Shown piece after piece: positions 18,605-29,741 of a DNA stretch of 64,000 bases. The notes beneath the pieces were generated by a model that worked only from the letters and a program-made list of their open reading frames with translations, was not told the origin of the DNA and made no database searches. Each line of letters begins with the position of its first letter. Positions within the stretch are counted from its first letter, which is position 1. This stretch comes from Gilliamella sp. wkB112. GTDB lineage: Bacteria; Pseudomonadota; Gammaproteobacteria; Enterobacterales; Orbaceae. The stretch is from positions 62,001-126,000 of the forward strand of contig NZ_LZGL01000005.1 in the NCBI RefSeq assembly GCF_001690685.1, written 5' to 3'. The position numbers were made by a program, and so were the translations under genes.

Positions 18605-21316
18605 ATGAAAATGAATCTTAATTTAACAGTAATCTCAGCATTTATCATGGTAGCATTAAGTTGCCAGCCGGCTTTCGCGAATAAGGCTGATTCAGCTTCG
18701 CCAGTTGTAGCTGTAGATAGCAATAAAGTGATTGAGTTAAAAGATGGTTCGAAGGCTCGAGAGATGATAAATAACCAGCAACGGAGTCTTTACCAAATTG
18801 CACTTTTAAGCAGTATTTCTATTGCTGAATTACGTGAAATGAATGCTGGCCGTTTTAATAAAAAAGATACTGTTGAAGTTGGTGAGCGTCTTGTTCTTCC
18901 AGAGAATTCTCCTATATTACCGCCGATTAAGAAAGTAGATTCCGCTAACAAAGATAAATATTCTAATTTGCCGCAATTAGGTTCTGATGATAATTATAAT
19001 CCTAAAATGGATAAAGATGCATTGGCAACTCAAGTTGCCTCAACATTACAAACACTATCATCACAGGACTGGAAGCAAATAACCTCTTCAGAAAATGGTG
19101 GTATATCCGGACATCTTAAAAATAAAGGTAAAGATTATGCCGAAAATTATGTCCGTAATGGAGTTAGGAATCAAGTAGTTGATCCTCTACGTAGTGCAGC
19201 ACAAGATTTATTAGGTCGCTTTGGTACTGCACAATTACAGTTTGATGTCGGTGACAAAGGTGAATTTAATAACCTTAATGTGAAGTTATTTAGTCCTTTG
19301 TATGATACTGATAGCACTTTAATATTTACTCAAATGTCATTTCAAGAGTATGAACATAATCGTGGTATAGGTAACTTTGGTATTGGTCAACGTTGGGACG
19401 TTGCCGATAATAAATGGTTACTTGGTTATAATGTCTTTTTTGACCATGACTTCCAGCGATCTCATAACCGATTAGGTATTGGCGCAGAAGCGTGGTCCGA
19501 TTATATGAAATTTGCAGTTAACTATTATCATCCGTTATCTAGCTGGAAAGATTCCCGTGATTTTGATGATTATTTAGAACGAGCAGCTAAAGGTTTTGAT
19601 ATCCGTTTTCAAGGTTATTTACCTCAATATCCTCAATTTGGTGGTTCACTAATGTATGAACAATATTTTGGTGATAAAGTTGGTTTATTTGGAAAGGATA
19701 ATCTGCAAAAGAATCCTAAAGCTGTAACAATAGGTTTAGATTATACCCCGGTTCCTCTTTTTACTATCAAGGCAGAACATAAGCAAGGTCAAGATAGTAA
19801 ACATGAAACAAAAGCTGAATTAACCATGAATTTGCGCCTTGGCGTACCTTTAAAAGATCAGCTGGATCCAGACATGGTTCAAGTTGCCCGTTCATTAAAA
19901 GGTAGTCGCTATGATCTTGTAGATCGTAATAATTACATTGTTCTAGAATATAAAGAAAAGAAACTTAGCGTTGATTTAGGACTTGAAACCCTTCAATTCA
20001 TGGAAGGTGAAACTTACGGTGTAAATATTAGTGTTCATAATGGCAAGAAGCTTAGTAGTTTATCCTGGTCTGGTGATATGGCCGAAATTGACGCTGGTGG
20101 TGGTTTCTTCTGTTTTGCAACCGGTAATTGTGATTCTTCAAATTGGCGATCGCCGCCTACCGATACCAACAATTGGAAGATTGTTGCACCAAATTATCTT
20201 GACCAAAATGGCCAACGCCGTCCGGTAAGCACCAACGGTAAGTACACATTATCTGTTACAGTCACCAATTCTAGTGGTAAATCGGCGACTTCCAATCCAG
20301 TTACTTTTGAAGTATTACCAAATTTAACTTTGCGTAAACTTGCAGTATATGCAATTGATAGATCGGGTGAAAAAACTATTCTAGCTAATAGCTTAGCTAA
20401 TGGTTTAGCTGCTACAACTTTAATGGCTAGCTTAGTTAAAGCGAATAATATTAATGGCGTCATAACCTCGGCTGCTGATGCAACTGGCTTTAGTGATGAA
20501 GCAATTATGTCACAAATACCGGATACTTTTGAGGCAGTGCAAAAAAACTGGACGGCAACAAGTAATGGTAAAAAAGTTACATTGATTGATGGTACTTCAG
20601 GAAAAGTGAATGTATGTCCAAGTGCAGAACCTTGTGTAATTGTTAAATCATTTGAAAAAGTTAAAATGGGGCAACAGGTATCCTCTAATGCCGCTACTGC
20701 ATCAGGGACTACAGTTATTGGGGATACTTATACATTAGATGTAGCTTCCAATATTGATGGGTTAGTTGATTTCAATATGACTATAGATGAATATGGTACA
20801 TCTTTTAATAAAGTATCTGTTAATTTTGCCGGTGGTAGAGCTAGTAGTATACAAGTTTGGAATGCTAATGTATTAGTTGCTGAAAGTGTAGGTGATTCTT
20901 TGGAATTTGACACTAATTTACCAAAAGAATTACAACAGTGGAAAGTTGATAACGAATATTATGTAAAAGCTTTTTCGTTGGGCGCGCAAGATGAACTAGT
21001 GCCAATGGAGGATCCATTTGTTATTTGGTCACTAGTCGGTAGTAATACTGCGGCATGTCCTGGTGCAGCCGCTACAGCTGCTTTACCGGATGCTATTAGT
21101 GATCCGAAAGGGCCTTGGTTTAATGTCGCTATGGGTGTAGATGCGCATTATAAAATAAGAAGTACTAAAACTCTAAGTTACGCAACTTCTGGTACTAGTA
21201 TTGAGAAATCAGCTGATGTACCTGCTTATTTAGATTTAAAATTAGAGCCTATAACAGCTTCTCCTACTGCTTGTGCAGGTGATCAAGGGTTTAAATTGCA
21301 AGTTGCTGTTTACTAA
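18605..21316 (+). CDS. Intimin/invasin-family inverse autotransporter, SinH-like
   Basis: 903 residues. A signal peptide ends near Ala25 (QPAFA|N). A LysM-like periplasmic domain follows (about 60-100, YQIALLSSISIAELREMNAG to VGERLVLP), as in intimin. Then comes the inverse-autotransporter beta-barrel (about 140-425), with FGTAQLQFDVGDKGEFNN, GIGQRW, LLGYNVFFDHDF, NRLGIGAEAWSDYMKF and GFDIRFQGYLPQYPQFGG. The exported C-terminal part begins with an Ig-like segment (about 450-570), followed by about 330 residues I cannot assign, containing several cysteines. The passenger is short for an adhesin. The next gene, 133 bases on, looks like its SinI-type partner. Attachment to host tissue is inferred from the family. 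Confidence 0.88.
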   Translation: MKMNLNLTVISAFIMVALSCQPAFANKADSASPVVAVDSNKVIELKDGSKAREMINNQQRSLYQIALLSSISIAELREMNAGRFNKKDTVEVGERLVLPENSPILPPIKKVDSANKDKYSNLPQLGSDDNYNPKMDKDALATQVASTLQTLSSQDWKQITSSENGGISGHLKNKGKDYAENYVRNGVRNQVVDPLRSAAQDLLGRFGTAQLQFDVGDKGEFNNLNVKLFSPLYDTDSTLIFTQMSFQEYEHNRGIGNFGIGQRWDVADNKWLLGYNVFFDHDFQRSHNRLGIGAEAWSDYMKFAVNYYHPLSSWKDSRDFDDYLERAAKGFDIRFQGYLPQYPQFGGSLMYEQYFGDKVGLFGKDNLQKNPKAVTIGLDYTPVPLFTIKAEHKQGQDSKHETKAELTMNLRLGVPLKDQLDPDMVQVARSLKGSRYDLVDRNNYIVLEYKEKKLSVDLGLETLQFMEGETYGVNISVHNGKKLSSLSWSGDMAEIDAGGGFFCFATGNCDSSNWRSPPTDTNNWKIVAPNYLDQNGQRRPVSTNGKYTLSVTVTNSSGKSATSNPVTFEVLPNLTLRKLAVYAIDRSGEKTILANSLANGLAATTLMASLVKANNINGVITSAADATGFSDEAIMSQIPDTFEAVQKNWTATSNGKKVTLIDGTSGKVNVCPSAEPCVIVKSFEKVKMGQQVSSNAATASGTTVIGDTYTLDVASNIDGLVDFNMTIDEYGTSFNKVSVNFAGGRASSIQVWNANVLVAESVGDSLEFDTNLPKELQQWKVDNEYYVKAFSLGAQDELVPMEDPFVIWSLVGSNTAACPGAAATAALPDAISDPKGPWFNVAMGVDAHYKIRSTKTLSYATSGTSIEKSADVPAYLDLKLEPITASPTACAGDQGFKLQVAVY

Positions 21317-21379
21317 TTAGTGAGCATTAAGTTTAAAAAGAATTTTGGGAAACTGATGTTATTGGTTATCCAAAGTGGG

Positions 21380-21396
21380 ACACCACAAAATGGTGT
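21380..21396 (+). terminator. Small hairpin between the adhesin and its partner gene
   Basis: Perfect stem ACACCA/TGGTGT with a 5-base loop and AT-rich sequence after it. It may attenuate read-through rather than end transcription. Confidence 0.3.
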
Positions 21397-21449
21397 ATTT
21401 ATATAAATACAACATGTTAATTTGAGAAATAAAAATAGGAAGTTAAAAC

Positions 21450-22574
21450 ATGAAAAATTTAACCGTTAAAAAAGTTGCATTAGGCTTATTTTTAGCCGGT
21501 TATGCAGCGAGTAGCGCATTTGCAATAACTGCATCAACAAAGAATTTCATTCAAGGTAATCTACCTGTCTTTAAGTCTAATGAGCAAGGTGCTGCTGAGC
21601 ATACCATGACTTTTAAGATTATGGACCAAGATAAGCCGACAGATCAAATTGGTTCTCGACCAGCTAAAGTAAAGGATATTATTAGAATTGAATTTAATTT
21701 AGAAGATGCTGATAAAGATAAATTGTCCGCTGATAGAATAAAAGAGACTTTTAAAATCTTTATAAAGAAAAATAAAAATGATAGTACTGAAGCGTGGAAG
21801 GAAGTTGATCATGCTGATTTGACAGATCTAAAAGTGGAACTAAACAATGATACTGATAAGGATAAGGCTGTAATTTCATTTGTAATTTCAGATAAGTTTG
21901 CTGGTGCAGAACATATTGGTTATCAACTATTAGAAAGAACAGAGTTTGGTGCTCCGTATGCTAATAAATGGTTGTTGGTAACCGATGTCTGGTCTCAAGC
22001 AAACCCAAATGCTAAAGATCCTTCAGATGAGAAAAATCCAACTACACCACCAAAAGATCCGGATACAGGGGATTATGGTCCAGGTGATAGTACCAATAAT
22101 GGTTCAGGACCAATTGAATCAACAAAAACAAGAATTGGTATCTTTAAAATTACTGGTGCAGCTGTAGATGTAAATAGTATAGACTATTCACGAGAAGACA
22201 AAATACCTGAATATGGTGACAAATTTGCAGCTGTAGTTTGGATGGAGGACATTGAAAATGATAAATTAGATGCCAATGAAGTTACTAAAACAGGTAGTTA
22301 TACATTTACTTGGTCATTAACCGGTGATTATGATTATAAAACGCTAAATAACCTCGATAAAGATAAACTATCAGCTAAAAAAGATCAAAATGATAAATAT
22401 GAGGCACTTACACAGAATGTCTCTAACGGAACCGGCGATTTGGATAAAGGTACTAATAACGTTATTATCTTAGGTTCAACAGCCCCTGACGTTACTAAAC
22501 ATAATGAAGTATATGACACAAGCTATTATCCTGCTGGAGCTCAAGGATATAAGCTTACTGTGACAACCAACTAA
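21450..22574 (+). CDS. Secreted SinI-like autotransporter-associated protein
   Basis: 374 residues with a clear signal peptide (cleavage near AFA|ITAS, residue 25). It is acidic and has no membrane segment beyond the signal. Two halves share a motif: LEDADKDKLSAD at 84-95 and MEDIENDKLDAN at 265-276, each about 30 residues after an FKI strand, so the protein appears to be a tandem duplication. The halves are joined by a Pro/Asp/Gly/Ser-rich linker (about 190-222). Its position behind a SinH-like inverse autotransporter matches the sinH/sinI pairing known from Salmonella and relatives; function is not established. AGGAAG precedes ATG 21450 and a strong terminator follows. Confidence 0.6.
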   Translation: MKNLTVKKVALGLFLAGYAASSAFAITASTKNFIQGNLPVFKSNEQGAAEHTMTFKIMDQDKPTDQIGSRPAKVKDIIRIEFNLEDADKDKLSADRIKETFKIFIKKNKNDSTEAWKEVDHADLTDLKVELNNDTDKDKAVISFVISDKFAGAEHIGYQLLERTEFGAPYANKWLLVTDVWSQANPNAKDPSDEKNPTTPPKDPDTGDYGPGDSTNNGSGPIESTKTRIGIFKITGAAVDVNSIDYSREDKIPEYGDKFAAVVWMEDIENDKLDANEVTKTGSYTFTWSLTGDYDYKTLNNLDKDKLSAKKDQNDKYEALTQNVSNGTGDLDKGTNNVIILGSTAPDVTKHNEVYDTSYYPAGAQGYKLTVTTN

Positions 22575-22593
22575 TTATTAGTTTATGCATATT

Positions 22594-22621
22594 AAAAACC
22601 ACTCTAAAGAGTGGTTTTTTT
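22594..22621 (+). terminator. Rho-independent terminator after the SinI-like gene
   Basis: Stem CCACTC/GAGTGG extended by A-T pairs, tetraloop TAAA, then a T-run. It ends the adhesin locus. Confidence 0.85.
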
Positions 22622-22872
22622 ATAAGTCTAATTTTTATTATAACAGGGGTATTAGATTAGTGACATCTATTAAACAACTAATATTCAATTAAGAGTAGTT
22701 TTTTAGTGATTCAATTTGTAGATAGTTTTGTAAATAAGTTTCAGGTTAACTATATGTTTTAGTATAAATGTAAAACAGATTATTTTAATAAGACATAAAA
22801 CTAAAATTACTCTTCTTATTCTACATTTGATACTTTAAAATAACTATAATTTAAACTCACTATAATCAAAAT

Positions 22873-23079
22873 ATGATTATTCCTTGGCAAGATCTTGATC
22901 CTAAAACATTAACAAATTTAATAGAATACTTTGTATTGCGTGAAGGTACTGACTATGGTTGCCAAGAAAAGTCATTACAAGAAAAAGTTAATGATGTGAA
23001 ACTTCAATTAGTTAATGGTTCTGCCGTGATTTATTGGTCAGAATTACATGAAACAGTAGATATTAAACGTTTAAAATAA
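22873..23079 (+). CDS. yheU: YheU family protein (UPF0270)
   Basis: 68 residues, similar throughout to E. coli Yhe[30 protein letters not shown] and [11 protein letters not shown]. No function is established for the family. It lies 89 bases upstream of crp; in E. coli it is also close to crp, separated by prkB and yhfA, which are absent here. There is no strong ribosome-binding site. Confidence 0.88.
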   Translation: MIIPWQDLDPKTLTNLIEYFVLREGTDYGCQEKSLQEKVNDVKLQLVNGSAVIYWSELHETVDIKRLK

Positions 23080-23168
23080 TGGTTAAATTCATCGATTATG
23101 AGTATATAAATTATTGTGTAACTTTGTTATAGTGTATAAGTTGTAAATTAAATGGAGAGGAAGGAATT

Positions 23169-23798
23169 ATGCTAGGTAAACAGCAATCAGATACAACATT
23201 GGAATGGTTTTTGTCTCATTGCCATATTCATAAATATCCAGCAAAAAGTACCCTTATTCATCAAGGGGAAAAAGCCGAAACTCTCTATTATATTGTAAAA
23301 GGCTCTGTTGCAGTATTGATAAAAGATGATGAAGGTAATGAAATGATTTTATCCTACTTGAATCAGGGGCAATTTCTGGGTGAGTTAGGGTTGTTTGATG
23401 AAGGAACTGAGCGCAGTGCTTGGGTTAAGGCCAAAAGCAGTTGCGAAGTGGCCGAAATTTCTTATAAAAAATTTAAACAACTCGTTCAAGTTAATCCAGA
23501 TATTTTAATGCGGCTTGCAAGCCAAATGGCTAGTCGTTTACAAGTAACGTCAGAAAAAGTGAGTAATTTGGCTTTTTTAGATGTTGCCGGACGTATAGCA
23601 CAAACCTTACTAAATCTTGCTAAACAACCTGATGCGATGACTCATCCTGATGGTATGCAAATTAAAATTACTCGCCAAGAAATTGGTCAAATAGTTGGGT
23701 GCTCGCGTGAAACAGTTGGTCGAATATTAAAAATGCTTGAAGATCAGCATTTAATTTCTGCACATGGTAAAACAATCGTAGTTTATGGCACACGTTAA
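23169..23798 (+). CDS. crp: CRP, cAMP receptor protein
   Basis: 209 residues, nearly identical to E. coli CRP. The N-terminal cyclic-nucleotide domain includes [26 protein letters not shown] and the phosphate-binding cassette [14 protein letters not shown]. The C-terminal helix-turn-helix recognition helix is [12 protein letters not shown], with Arg, Glu and Arg in the DNA-reading positions. It is therefore expected to recognise the usual TGTGA/TCACA site. GGAGAGGAAGG lies ahead of ATG 23169. Confidence 0.98.
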   Translation: MLGKQQSDTTLEWFLSHCHIHKYPAKSTLIHQGEKAETLYYIVKGSVAVLIKDDEGNEMILSYLNQGQFLGELGLFDEGTERSAWVKAKSSCEVAEISYKKFKQLVQVNPDILMRLASQMASRLQVTSEKVSNLAFLDVAGRIAQTLLNLAKQPDAMTHPDGMQIKITRQEIGQIVGCSRETVGRILKMLEDQHLISAHGKTIVVYGTR

Positions 23799-23863
23799 TT
23801 GCCTAGACAAACATTATATGGCGTAAGTGCAAAAATGATTGAAACAGTACAGAGTATGACGGT

Positions 23864-24595
23864 ATGACCCAACAACAATGTGTTCCTAGTCATGTGGCTA
23901 TTATTATGGACGGGAATGGTCGTTGGGCACAACACCGAAACCAAATACGTGCTGTTGGGCACAGAGCTGGCTTAAAGGCAGTTCGAAAAATTGTAACCTA
24001 TGCAGCTAGTATTGGTGTAAAAGTTTTGACCTTATATGCATTTAGTAGTGAAAACTGGAAGCGCCCCTCAACTGAAGTTTCAGCATTAATTTCTCTATTT
24101 ATCTACGCATTGAATCGTGAAATGAAAAGTTTAAATAAAAATAATGTCCGTTTAAACATTATTGGTGATATTTCACGGTTTAGTAACCATCTACAAAATA
24201 TGATAATTAATGCTGAACAATTAACTAAAAATAATTCGGGTTTGGTTTTAAATATTGCGGCTAATTATGGTGGGCGTTGGGACATTTTGCAGTCAGCAAA
24301 AAAAATTACTGAACAAGTTGTAAATGGTCATCTAACCTTAGATGATATTACCGAAGAGCGTTTTAGCCTTGAAATGAGCTTATATAATTTGCCCGAAGTT
24401 GATCTAGTTATTCGTACTGGTGGGGATTATCGGATTAGTAACTTTTTGTTATGGCAAATTGCTTATTCTGAACTTTATTTTACCGATATTTTGTGGCCTG
24501 ATTTTAATCCATCGTTATTTGATGAAGCAATTAAAGCATTTAATACCAGAGAACGGCGCTTTGGTGGTATTGATGATAAGGAACAAACATGCTAA
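23864..24595 (+). CDS. uppS: Undecaprenyl pyrophosphate synthase
   Basis: 243 residues. Cis-prenyltransferase that builds the C55 carrier lipid for peptidoglycan and O-antigen from farnesyl-PP and isopentenyl-PP. The catalytic motif [10 protein letters not shown] contains the essential Asp; [25 protein letters not shown] and [18 protein letters not shown] follow. [13 protein letters not shown] motif is typical of the class. Its end overlaps cdsA by 7 bases. It starts an envelope block uppS-cdsA-rseP-bamA-skp-lpxD that matches E. coli. Confidence 0.97.
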   Translation: MTQQQCVPSHVAIIMDGNGRWAQHRNQIRAVGHRAGLKAVRKIVTYAASIGVKVLTLYAFSSENWKRPSTEVSALISLFIYALNREMKSLNKNNVRLNIIGDISRFSNHLQNMIINAEQLTKNNSGLVLNIAANYGGRWDILQSAKKITEQVVNGHLTLDDITEERFSLEMSLYNLPEVDLVIRTGGDYRISNFLLWQIAYSELYFTDILWPDFNPSLFDEAIKAFNTRERRFGGIDDKEQTC

Positions 24596-25431
24596 TTCAA
24601 CGTATATTTGCTGCAATTATACTTATTCCATTAGTGTTCATTGCACTTTTTATAGCCCCTTTATCGATATTTGTAGGTATCATGATTGTGGTTGCTGGTT
24701 TGGCTGCTTGGGAGTGGGCACAATTTCTGCATCTTACCAATAAACAATCAAGGTTAGTTTTTTCACTAGCAACTATTATTTTGTTAAGTTTACTCTATTA
24801 CTTTCCTATGACAATTGTAGCCAAATTACAGCTATTTAGTGTGCTATTAATTCTGGCTGCTGCTTGGTGGGTAGTTGCTCTGGTTTTGGTTGTTAGTTAC
24901 CCAATCACCTCCAAATATTGGTGTAATTCAGTGATTGTAAAATTATTATTTGCTTTTTTTACTTTAGTACCGTTTTTTATCGGTATGATTGAATTAAGAT
25001 CTATTAATTATATGTCCAATACTTATACTGGTGCTAGTTGGTTAATGTATGTATTTGTTTTGGTGTGGGCAACCGATACTGGTGCTTATTTTGCTGGGCG
25101 TAGCTTTGGTCGACATAAATTAGCTCCTAAGGTATCACCCGGTAAAACTATAGAAGGTTTTATTGGGGGAGTGTTACTTGCAATTATAGTGAGTTTGCTC
25201 TCTTATGTTTCTGGAATTTTCGCAATTAACTTTAGCACTTATGCTATCAGTTCTTTATTAGCTATTTTGGTTTCGGTATTAGGTGATTTAACTGAAAGCA
25301 TGTTCAAACGCGAAGCCGGGATAAAAGATAGTGGTCATTTAATTCCTGGGCATGGTGGTATTTTAGATCGCATTGATAGTTTAACAGCTGCAGTTCCAAT
25401 CTTTGCTGTATTATCCTTATATTTATTATAA
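24589..25431 (+). CDS. cdsA: Phosphatidate cytidylyltransferase
   Basis: 280 residues with about eight membrane segments. Makes CDP-diacylglycerol from CTP and phosphatidate, the branch point for all phospholipids. The C-terminal family signature is complete: [20 protein letters not shown] followed by [31 protein letters not shown] precedes it. It overlaps uppS by 7 bases and precedes rseP by 14, so the three genes are co-transcribed. Confidence 0.96.
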   Translation: MLIQRIFAAIILIPLVFIALFIAPLSIFVGIMIVVAGLAAWEWAQFLHLTNKQSRLVFSLATIILLSLLYYFPMTIVAKLQLFSVLLILAAAWWVVALVLVVSYPITSKYWCNSVIVKLLFAFFTLVPFFIGMIELRSINYMSNTYTGASWLMYVFVLVWATDTGAYFAGRSFGRHKLAPKVSPGKTIEGFIGGVLLAIIVSLLSYVSGIFAINFSTYAISSLLAILVSVLGDLTESMFKREAGIKDSGHLIPGHGGILDRIDSLTAAVPIFAVLSLYLL

Positions 25432-25445
25432 AAAGGTGATCGATT

Positions 25446-26765
25446 TTGCTTTGGGCATTATTGTTATTTATTATAACTATCAGTATATTAGTTACTGTTC
25501 ATGAATTTGGGCATTTTTTTGTTGCTCGCCTATGTGGTGTTAAAGTAGAGTGTTTTTCAATTGGTTTTGGTAAAAAATTGTGGTCACATAAATTTTCGAG
25601 TGGAACCGAATTGGTTATTGCTATGATTCCTCTTGGTGGTTATGTTAGAATGCTCAATAGTAAATTAGTGACATTATCAACTAATGAAGAAAAATTTGCT
25701 TTTGATAACAAGAAAATTTGGCAAAGAGCTGCAATTATTTTTGCAGGGCCGTTGGCTAATTTTTTATTAGCTTTTATTTTTTATTGGCTGATTTTTTTAA
25801 TGGGTGTGATGACTTATCCGGTTCAAATACAGGCAACAGTCCCCGGGTCACCTGCCGCAACAGCGGGCATTCCACCAGGAGCAGAGTTAAAAGAGATTAA
25901 TAATATAAAAATAGACAGTTGGGATGATGTAAATTTAACATTAATTTCCATTTTGGGGCAAGATAGTGTATCTTTATCTTATTTAGAAAATTATGATAAA
26001 AATCAATCGGAAGAATTTAAAAAAGATATTAATATTAGTCACTGGCGTTTTGATATAGAAAAAGAATCTGCTATCACAGCATTTGGTTTTATTCCTAAAA
26101 CATTGGAAATTTATCCAATTGTGAGTAAAATTGTAGCAGGTTCCGCGGCTGAAAAAGCTGGTTTGCAAAAAGGTGATAAAATTATTAGCTATAATGATCA
26201 TTCTTATGTTAACTGGAATGACTTTTCAGCCGAAATTAAAAAATCTATTCCTATGATTTTAAAGGTTAATAGAGAAAATAAGGATATTTATATTAACTTA
26301 GTACCAACAATTAATGCAAATGGTGAAGGCATTGCAGGAATATATCCTACATCCAATGCAGTAGTTAAGCAGTACGGTTTTTTTGAAGGATTTGGTAAAG
26401 GATTGAGGCAAACAGGATTAACGACAAGATTAACTGTTCATTCACTTTATCAGTTAGTAACAGGCGTTATTGGTCTTAAACATTTATCTGGACCAATAAC
26501 TATAGCAAAAAGCGCAGGGCAAACAGCAAGTTATGGTTTTACTCCCTATTTATATTTTTTAGCATTTATTAGTGTAAGTTTGGGTGTGATCAATCTTGTT
26601 CCATTACCAATGTTAGACGGTGGGCATTTAGTATTTTTATTTTTAGAAAAGATAAAAGGAAATGCCTTATCAGATAGCACACAAGAACTGTTGTATCGAA
26701 TTGGTTTTGTTTTATTAATGGTAATTATGGGAATTGCACTATTTAATGATGTTTTACGATTGTGA
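25446..26765 (+). CDS. rseP: RseP, site-2 intramembrane protease of the sigma-E pathway
   Basis: 439 residues. RseP cuts anti-sigma factor RseA within the membrane and also clears signal peptides. The zinc site is VHEFGHF in the first membrane segment, with LPMLDGGHLVF near the C-terminus supplying the third ligand. Two PDZ domains lie between (about 125-225 and 225-310), with GPLANFLLAF ahead of them. The start is TTG 25446; AAAGGTGA lies 6 bases upstream and the N-terminus aligns with E. coli, so the rare start codon is well supported. Confidence 0.95.
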   Translation: MLWALLLFIITISILVTVHEFGHFFVARLCGVKVECFSIGFGKKLWSHKFSSGTELVIAMIPLGGYVRMLNSKLVTLSTNEEKFAFDNKKIWQRAAIIFAGPLANFLLAFIFYWLIFLMGVMTYPVQIQATVPGSPAATAGIPPGAELKEINNIKIDSWDDVNLTLISILGQDSVSLSYLENYDKNQSEEFKKDINISHWRFDIEKESAITAFGFIPKTLEIYPIVSKIVAGSAAEKAGLQKGDKIISYNDHSYVNWNDFSAEIKKSIPMILKVNRENKDIYINLVPTINANGEGIAGIYPTSNAVVKQYGFFEGFGKGLRQTGLTTRLTVHSLYQLVTGVIGLKHLSGPITIAKSAGQTASYGFTPYLYFLAFISVSLGVINLVPLPMLDGGHLVFLFLEKIKGNALSDSTQELLYRIGFVLLMVIMGIALFNDVLRL

Positions 26766-26790
26766 TGGAATGAGGTTATAAACATTTACA

Positions 26791-29211
26791 ATGAAAATAA
26801 ATAAATTACTTATAGCATCTTTGCTGTTTAGCACCACAGCAGTATATAGTTCCAACGCATTTTGTGTTGAAGATTTTGTGGTTAAAGATATTAAATTTGA
26901 GGGCTTACAGCGAGTAACTGTAGGCGCGGCATTACTGGAAATGCCTGTGCAAGTTGGTGATTATGTTAATGAAGCTGACTTAGGTAAAATTATTAAATCA
27001 CTTTATTCTAGTGGTAATTTTGATAATATTAGCGTTTCGAGAGATGGCGACAGATTAATTGTTCATGTAGAAGAACGCCCAACTATTGCGAATATTACTT
27101 TCTCTGGTAATAAATCTGTTAAAGATGACATGCTGAAAAAGAATTTAGATAGTTCTGGCGTTCGTGAAGGTGAAGCCTTAGATCGTACAATGCTCTCTGG
27201 TATTGAGAAAGGTCTTGAAGATTTTTATTACAGTGTTGGTAAATATAATGCTCAAATTAAAGCAGAAGTAATACCATTATCACGTAATCGAGTCGATTTA
27301 AAATTAGTAATAGCTGAAGGTAAATCAGCATTAATCGATCAGATTAATATTGTTGGAGCCAAAGCTTATTCTTCAGAAGAACTTATTTCGCGGTTTTCCT
27401 TACGAGATGAGGTTCCTTGGTGGAATATGCTTGGAGATCGTAAATATCAAAAACAAAAATTGGCTGCGGACTTAGACGAGTTGCAAAGTTTTTACCTCAA
27501 TCGTGGTTATGCACGCTTTAATGTTGAATCTACCCAAGTAAGCTTAACACCTGATAAAAAAGGCATTTACGTTACCATTAATATTCATGAAGGTGAACAG
27601 TATAAATTATCAGATCTTGACTTCAAAGGTAATTTTGCTGGGCATAAAGAAGCTGTTGCCAAAATAGCAAAAGAACGAGTTGCTGTAGGTGAACTGTATA
27701 ATGGTAAAAAAATAACTGAAATAGAAGATAATGTTAAGCGTCTATTAGCTAATTTTGGTTATGCTTATCCTCAAGTTGTGATTCAACCAGAGATGGATGA
27801 TACCGCGCATACTGTAAAATTGACCGTACTTGTAGATGTTGGTCAGCGTTATTATGTTCGCAACATTAAAATAGTGGGTAATACCATAACCAGTGATAGT
27901 GTTGTTCGCCGTGAACTTCGTCAAATGGAAGGTGCATGGTTAAGTAATGGTTTAGTCGAATTAGGTAAAGAACGTCTAAATCGTTTGGGATTTTTTGATA
28001 CCGTTGAAGCAAGTACAGAACGAGTTCCTGGTGTAGATGATCAGGTAGATATTATTTATAAGGTCGCGGAGCGTAATACTGGTAGTATCAAGTTTGGTGT
28101 TGGTATTGGTTCTGATAGCGGAGTTAGTTTCAATGCGGGTATTTCGCAAGATAACTGGTTAGGAACAGGTAATAGTGTTTCATTTGATATTAATACAACC
28201 AATACCGATAAAACTGCCTCAATTTCAATTGTTGATCCGTATTTTACTGTTGATGGTGTAAGTTTAGGTGGTAGCATCTATTACAATACTTACAAAGCTG
28301 ATGATGATGAAGAATCAGAATATTCTAGTAAAACATGGGGTGCCGAAGCCAATTTAGGTTTTCCAATTAGCGAAAATAACTTCCTGCGTTTTGGTACTGA
28401 GTTCGCGAATCATAAGCTATCTGATATGGACCCACAATATAGTATGTGGCGTTATTTTGATTCGATGGGCGAAAAAATGAAGAATAAAGGTTCATCATTT
28501 ACTTATAATACTAATGACGTGTTATTGAATGCTTATTGGACTTATAACTCTTTAGATCGAGGATTTTTCCCGACTGATGGCTTAAAAATTACCGCAAATG
28601 CAAAAGTTACTGCGCCGTTATTTGATAACCGGTTCTATAAATTAATCACTGACGCTTCTTACTATTATCCAATAGATACTGATCATAATTGGATATTTTT
28701 GACTCGAGGTCGTGTAGGATATGGTAATGGGCTTGGTGGTAAAGAATTACCGTTTTATGAAAACTTCTTTGCCGGCGGCTCATCAGTTCTTCGTGGTTTT
28801 AAATCCAATACCGTAGGTCCAAAAGCAGTGTATTTTAATAGGATTGGTTGTGATTTGGATAATACTAAAGAATGCGTTAAATCTAAAGATGCCGTGGGTG
28901 GGAATGCTTTGGCCTTTGGTAGTGCCGAGTTGATTGTACCAACGCCATTTGCTAGTGAGAAATATGCAAATAGTATTCGAACTTCATTTTTCTTTGATGC
29001 AGGTACTGTATGGGATACAGAATGGAACGTAAAAAGTAACCATGATATACCAGATTATAGTTCCCCGTCTGATGTGCGAATGTCTGCAGGGCTGGCAGTA
29101 CAATGGATGTCTCCGCTAGGACCATTGGTATTTTCTTATGCCCAACCATTTAAGAAATATGATGGAGATTCGTCTCAACAATTTCAGTTTAATATAGGTT
29201 CAACATGGTAG
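26791..29211 (+). CDS. bamA: BamA, outer-membrane protein assembly factor
   Basis: 806 residues, the usual length. A signal peptide (about 24 residues) precedes five POTRA domains (about 25-420), beginning [20 protein letters not shown], and then the 16-strand barrel. The lid-loop motif RGF is present ([10 protein letters not shown]), and the protein ends in an aromatic residue (FNIGSTW), the expected beta-signal. BamA folds and inserts beta-barrel proteins, here including LptD and the intimin-like adhesin encoded in the same window. Gene order rseP-bamA-skp-lpxD is conserved. Confidence 0.98.
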   Translation: MKINKLLIASLLFSTTAVYSSNAFCVEDFVVKDIKFEGLQRVTVGAALLEMPVQVGDYVNEADLGKIIKSLYSSGNFDNISVSRDGDRLIVHVEERPTIANITFSGNKSVKDDMLKKNLDSSGVREGEALDRTMLSGIEKGLEDFYYSVGKYNAQIKAEVIPLSRNRVDLKLVIAEGKSALIDQINIVGAKAYSSEELISRFSLRDEVPWWNMLGDRKYQKQKLAADLDELQSFYLNRGYARFNVESTQVSLTPDKKGIYVTINIHEGEQYKLSDLDFKGNFAGHKEAVAKIAKERVAVGELYNGKKITEIEDNVKRLLANFGYAYPQVVIQPEMDDTAHTVKLTVLVDVGQRYYVRNIKIVGNTITSDSVVRRELRQMEGAWLSNGLVELGKERLNRLGFFDTVEASTERVPGVDDQVDIIYKVAERNTGSIKFGVGIGSDSGVSFNAGISQDNWLGTGNSVSFDINTTNTDKTASISIVDPYFTVDGVSLGGSIYYNTYKADDDEESEYSSKTWGAEANLGFPISENNFLRFGTEFANHKLSDMDPQYSMWRYFDSMGEKMKNKGSSFTYNTNDVLLNAYWTYNSLDRGFFPTDGLKITANAKVTAPLFDNRFYKLITDASYYYPIDTDHNWIFLTRGRVGYGNGLGGKELPFYENFFAGGSSVLRGFKSNTVGPKAVYFNRIGCDLDNTKECVKSKDAVGGNALAFGSAELIVPTPFASEKYANSIRTSFFFDAGTVWDTEWNVKSNHDIPDYSSPSDVRMSAGLAVQWMSPLGPLVFSYAQPFKKYDGDSSQQFQFNIGSTW

Positions 29212-29252
29212 TTTAGTGTTGTAAATAAATAAATTATACATAGGTGAAAAAA

Positions 29253-29741
29253 GTGAAAAAAATTATATCTATCCTTGGCGTTAGTGCGGCATTATTATTT
29301 ACTGGCATGGCCAATGCAGAAGTTAAAATCGGTGTTGTAGATGTAATGTCTGTATTACAACGTATGCCTCAACGTGAAACAGTTGGAAAAGCTTTAGATA
29401 AAGAGTTTGAAGCTAGAGCTAAATCATTACAAGAAGAAGAAAAGAAAGCTGGTGATGCTTCCGCTCGTTTGAAAAAAGATGGTTTAACATTGTCTTCATC
29501 TGAAAAAGCTAAATTAAATAAAACTATTTCTGATTTTGAAAATAAAGCTAAAGCTTTTTCAGCAGATTATCGTAAGCGTGAATCAGAAGAAGCTGGAAAA
29601 CTATTACTTAAAATTCAAGAAGCAGTTAAAGATATTGAGAAAAATGAAAAATACGATATTATTTTGAAAGCTGAAGCAACATTATTTGCATCAGATGCAG
29701 TAGATATTTCAGATAAAGTATTGGACAAGGTTAAAAAATAA
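29253..29741 (+). CDS. skp: Skp (OmpH), periplasmic chaperone
   Basis: 162 residues from GTG 29253. An in-frame GTG at 29244 is also possible, but AGGTG lies 6 bases before 29253 and the shorter product has a normal signal peptide ([16 protein letters not shown], cleavage after NA). The rest is mostly charged helix, forming the coiled-coil tentacles of the Skp trimer that hold unfolded outer-membrane proteins. The stop shares one base with the lpxD start (TAATG). Confidence 0.93.
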   Translation: MKKIISILGVSAALLFTGMANAEVKIGVVDVMSVLQRMPQRETVGKALDKEFEARAKSLQEEEKKAGDASARLKKDGLTLSSSEKAKLNKTISDFENKAKAFSADYRKRESEEAGKLLLKIQEAVKDIEKNEKYDIILKAEATLFASDAVDISDKVLDKVKK

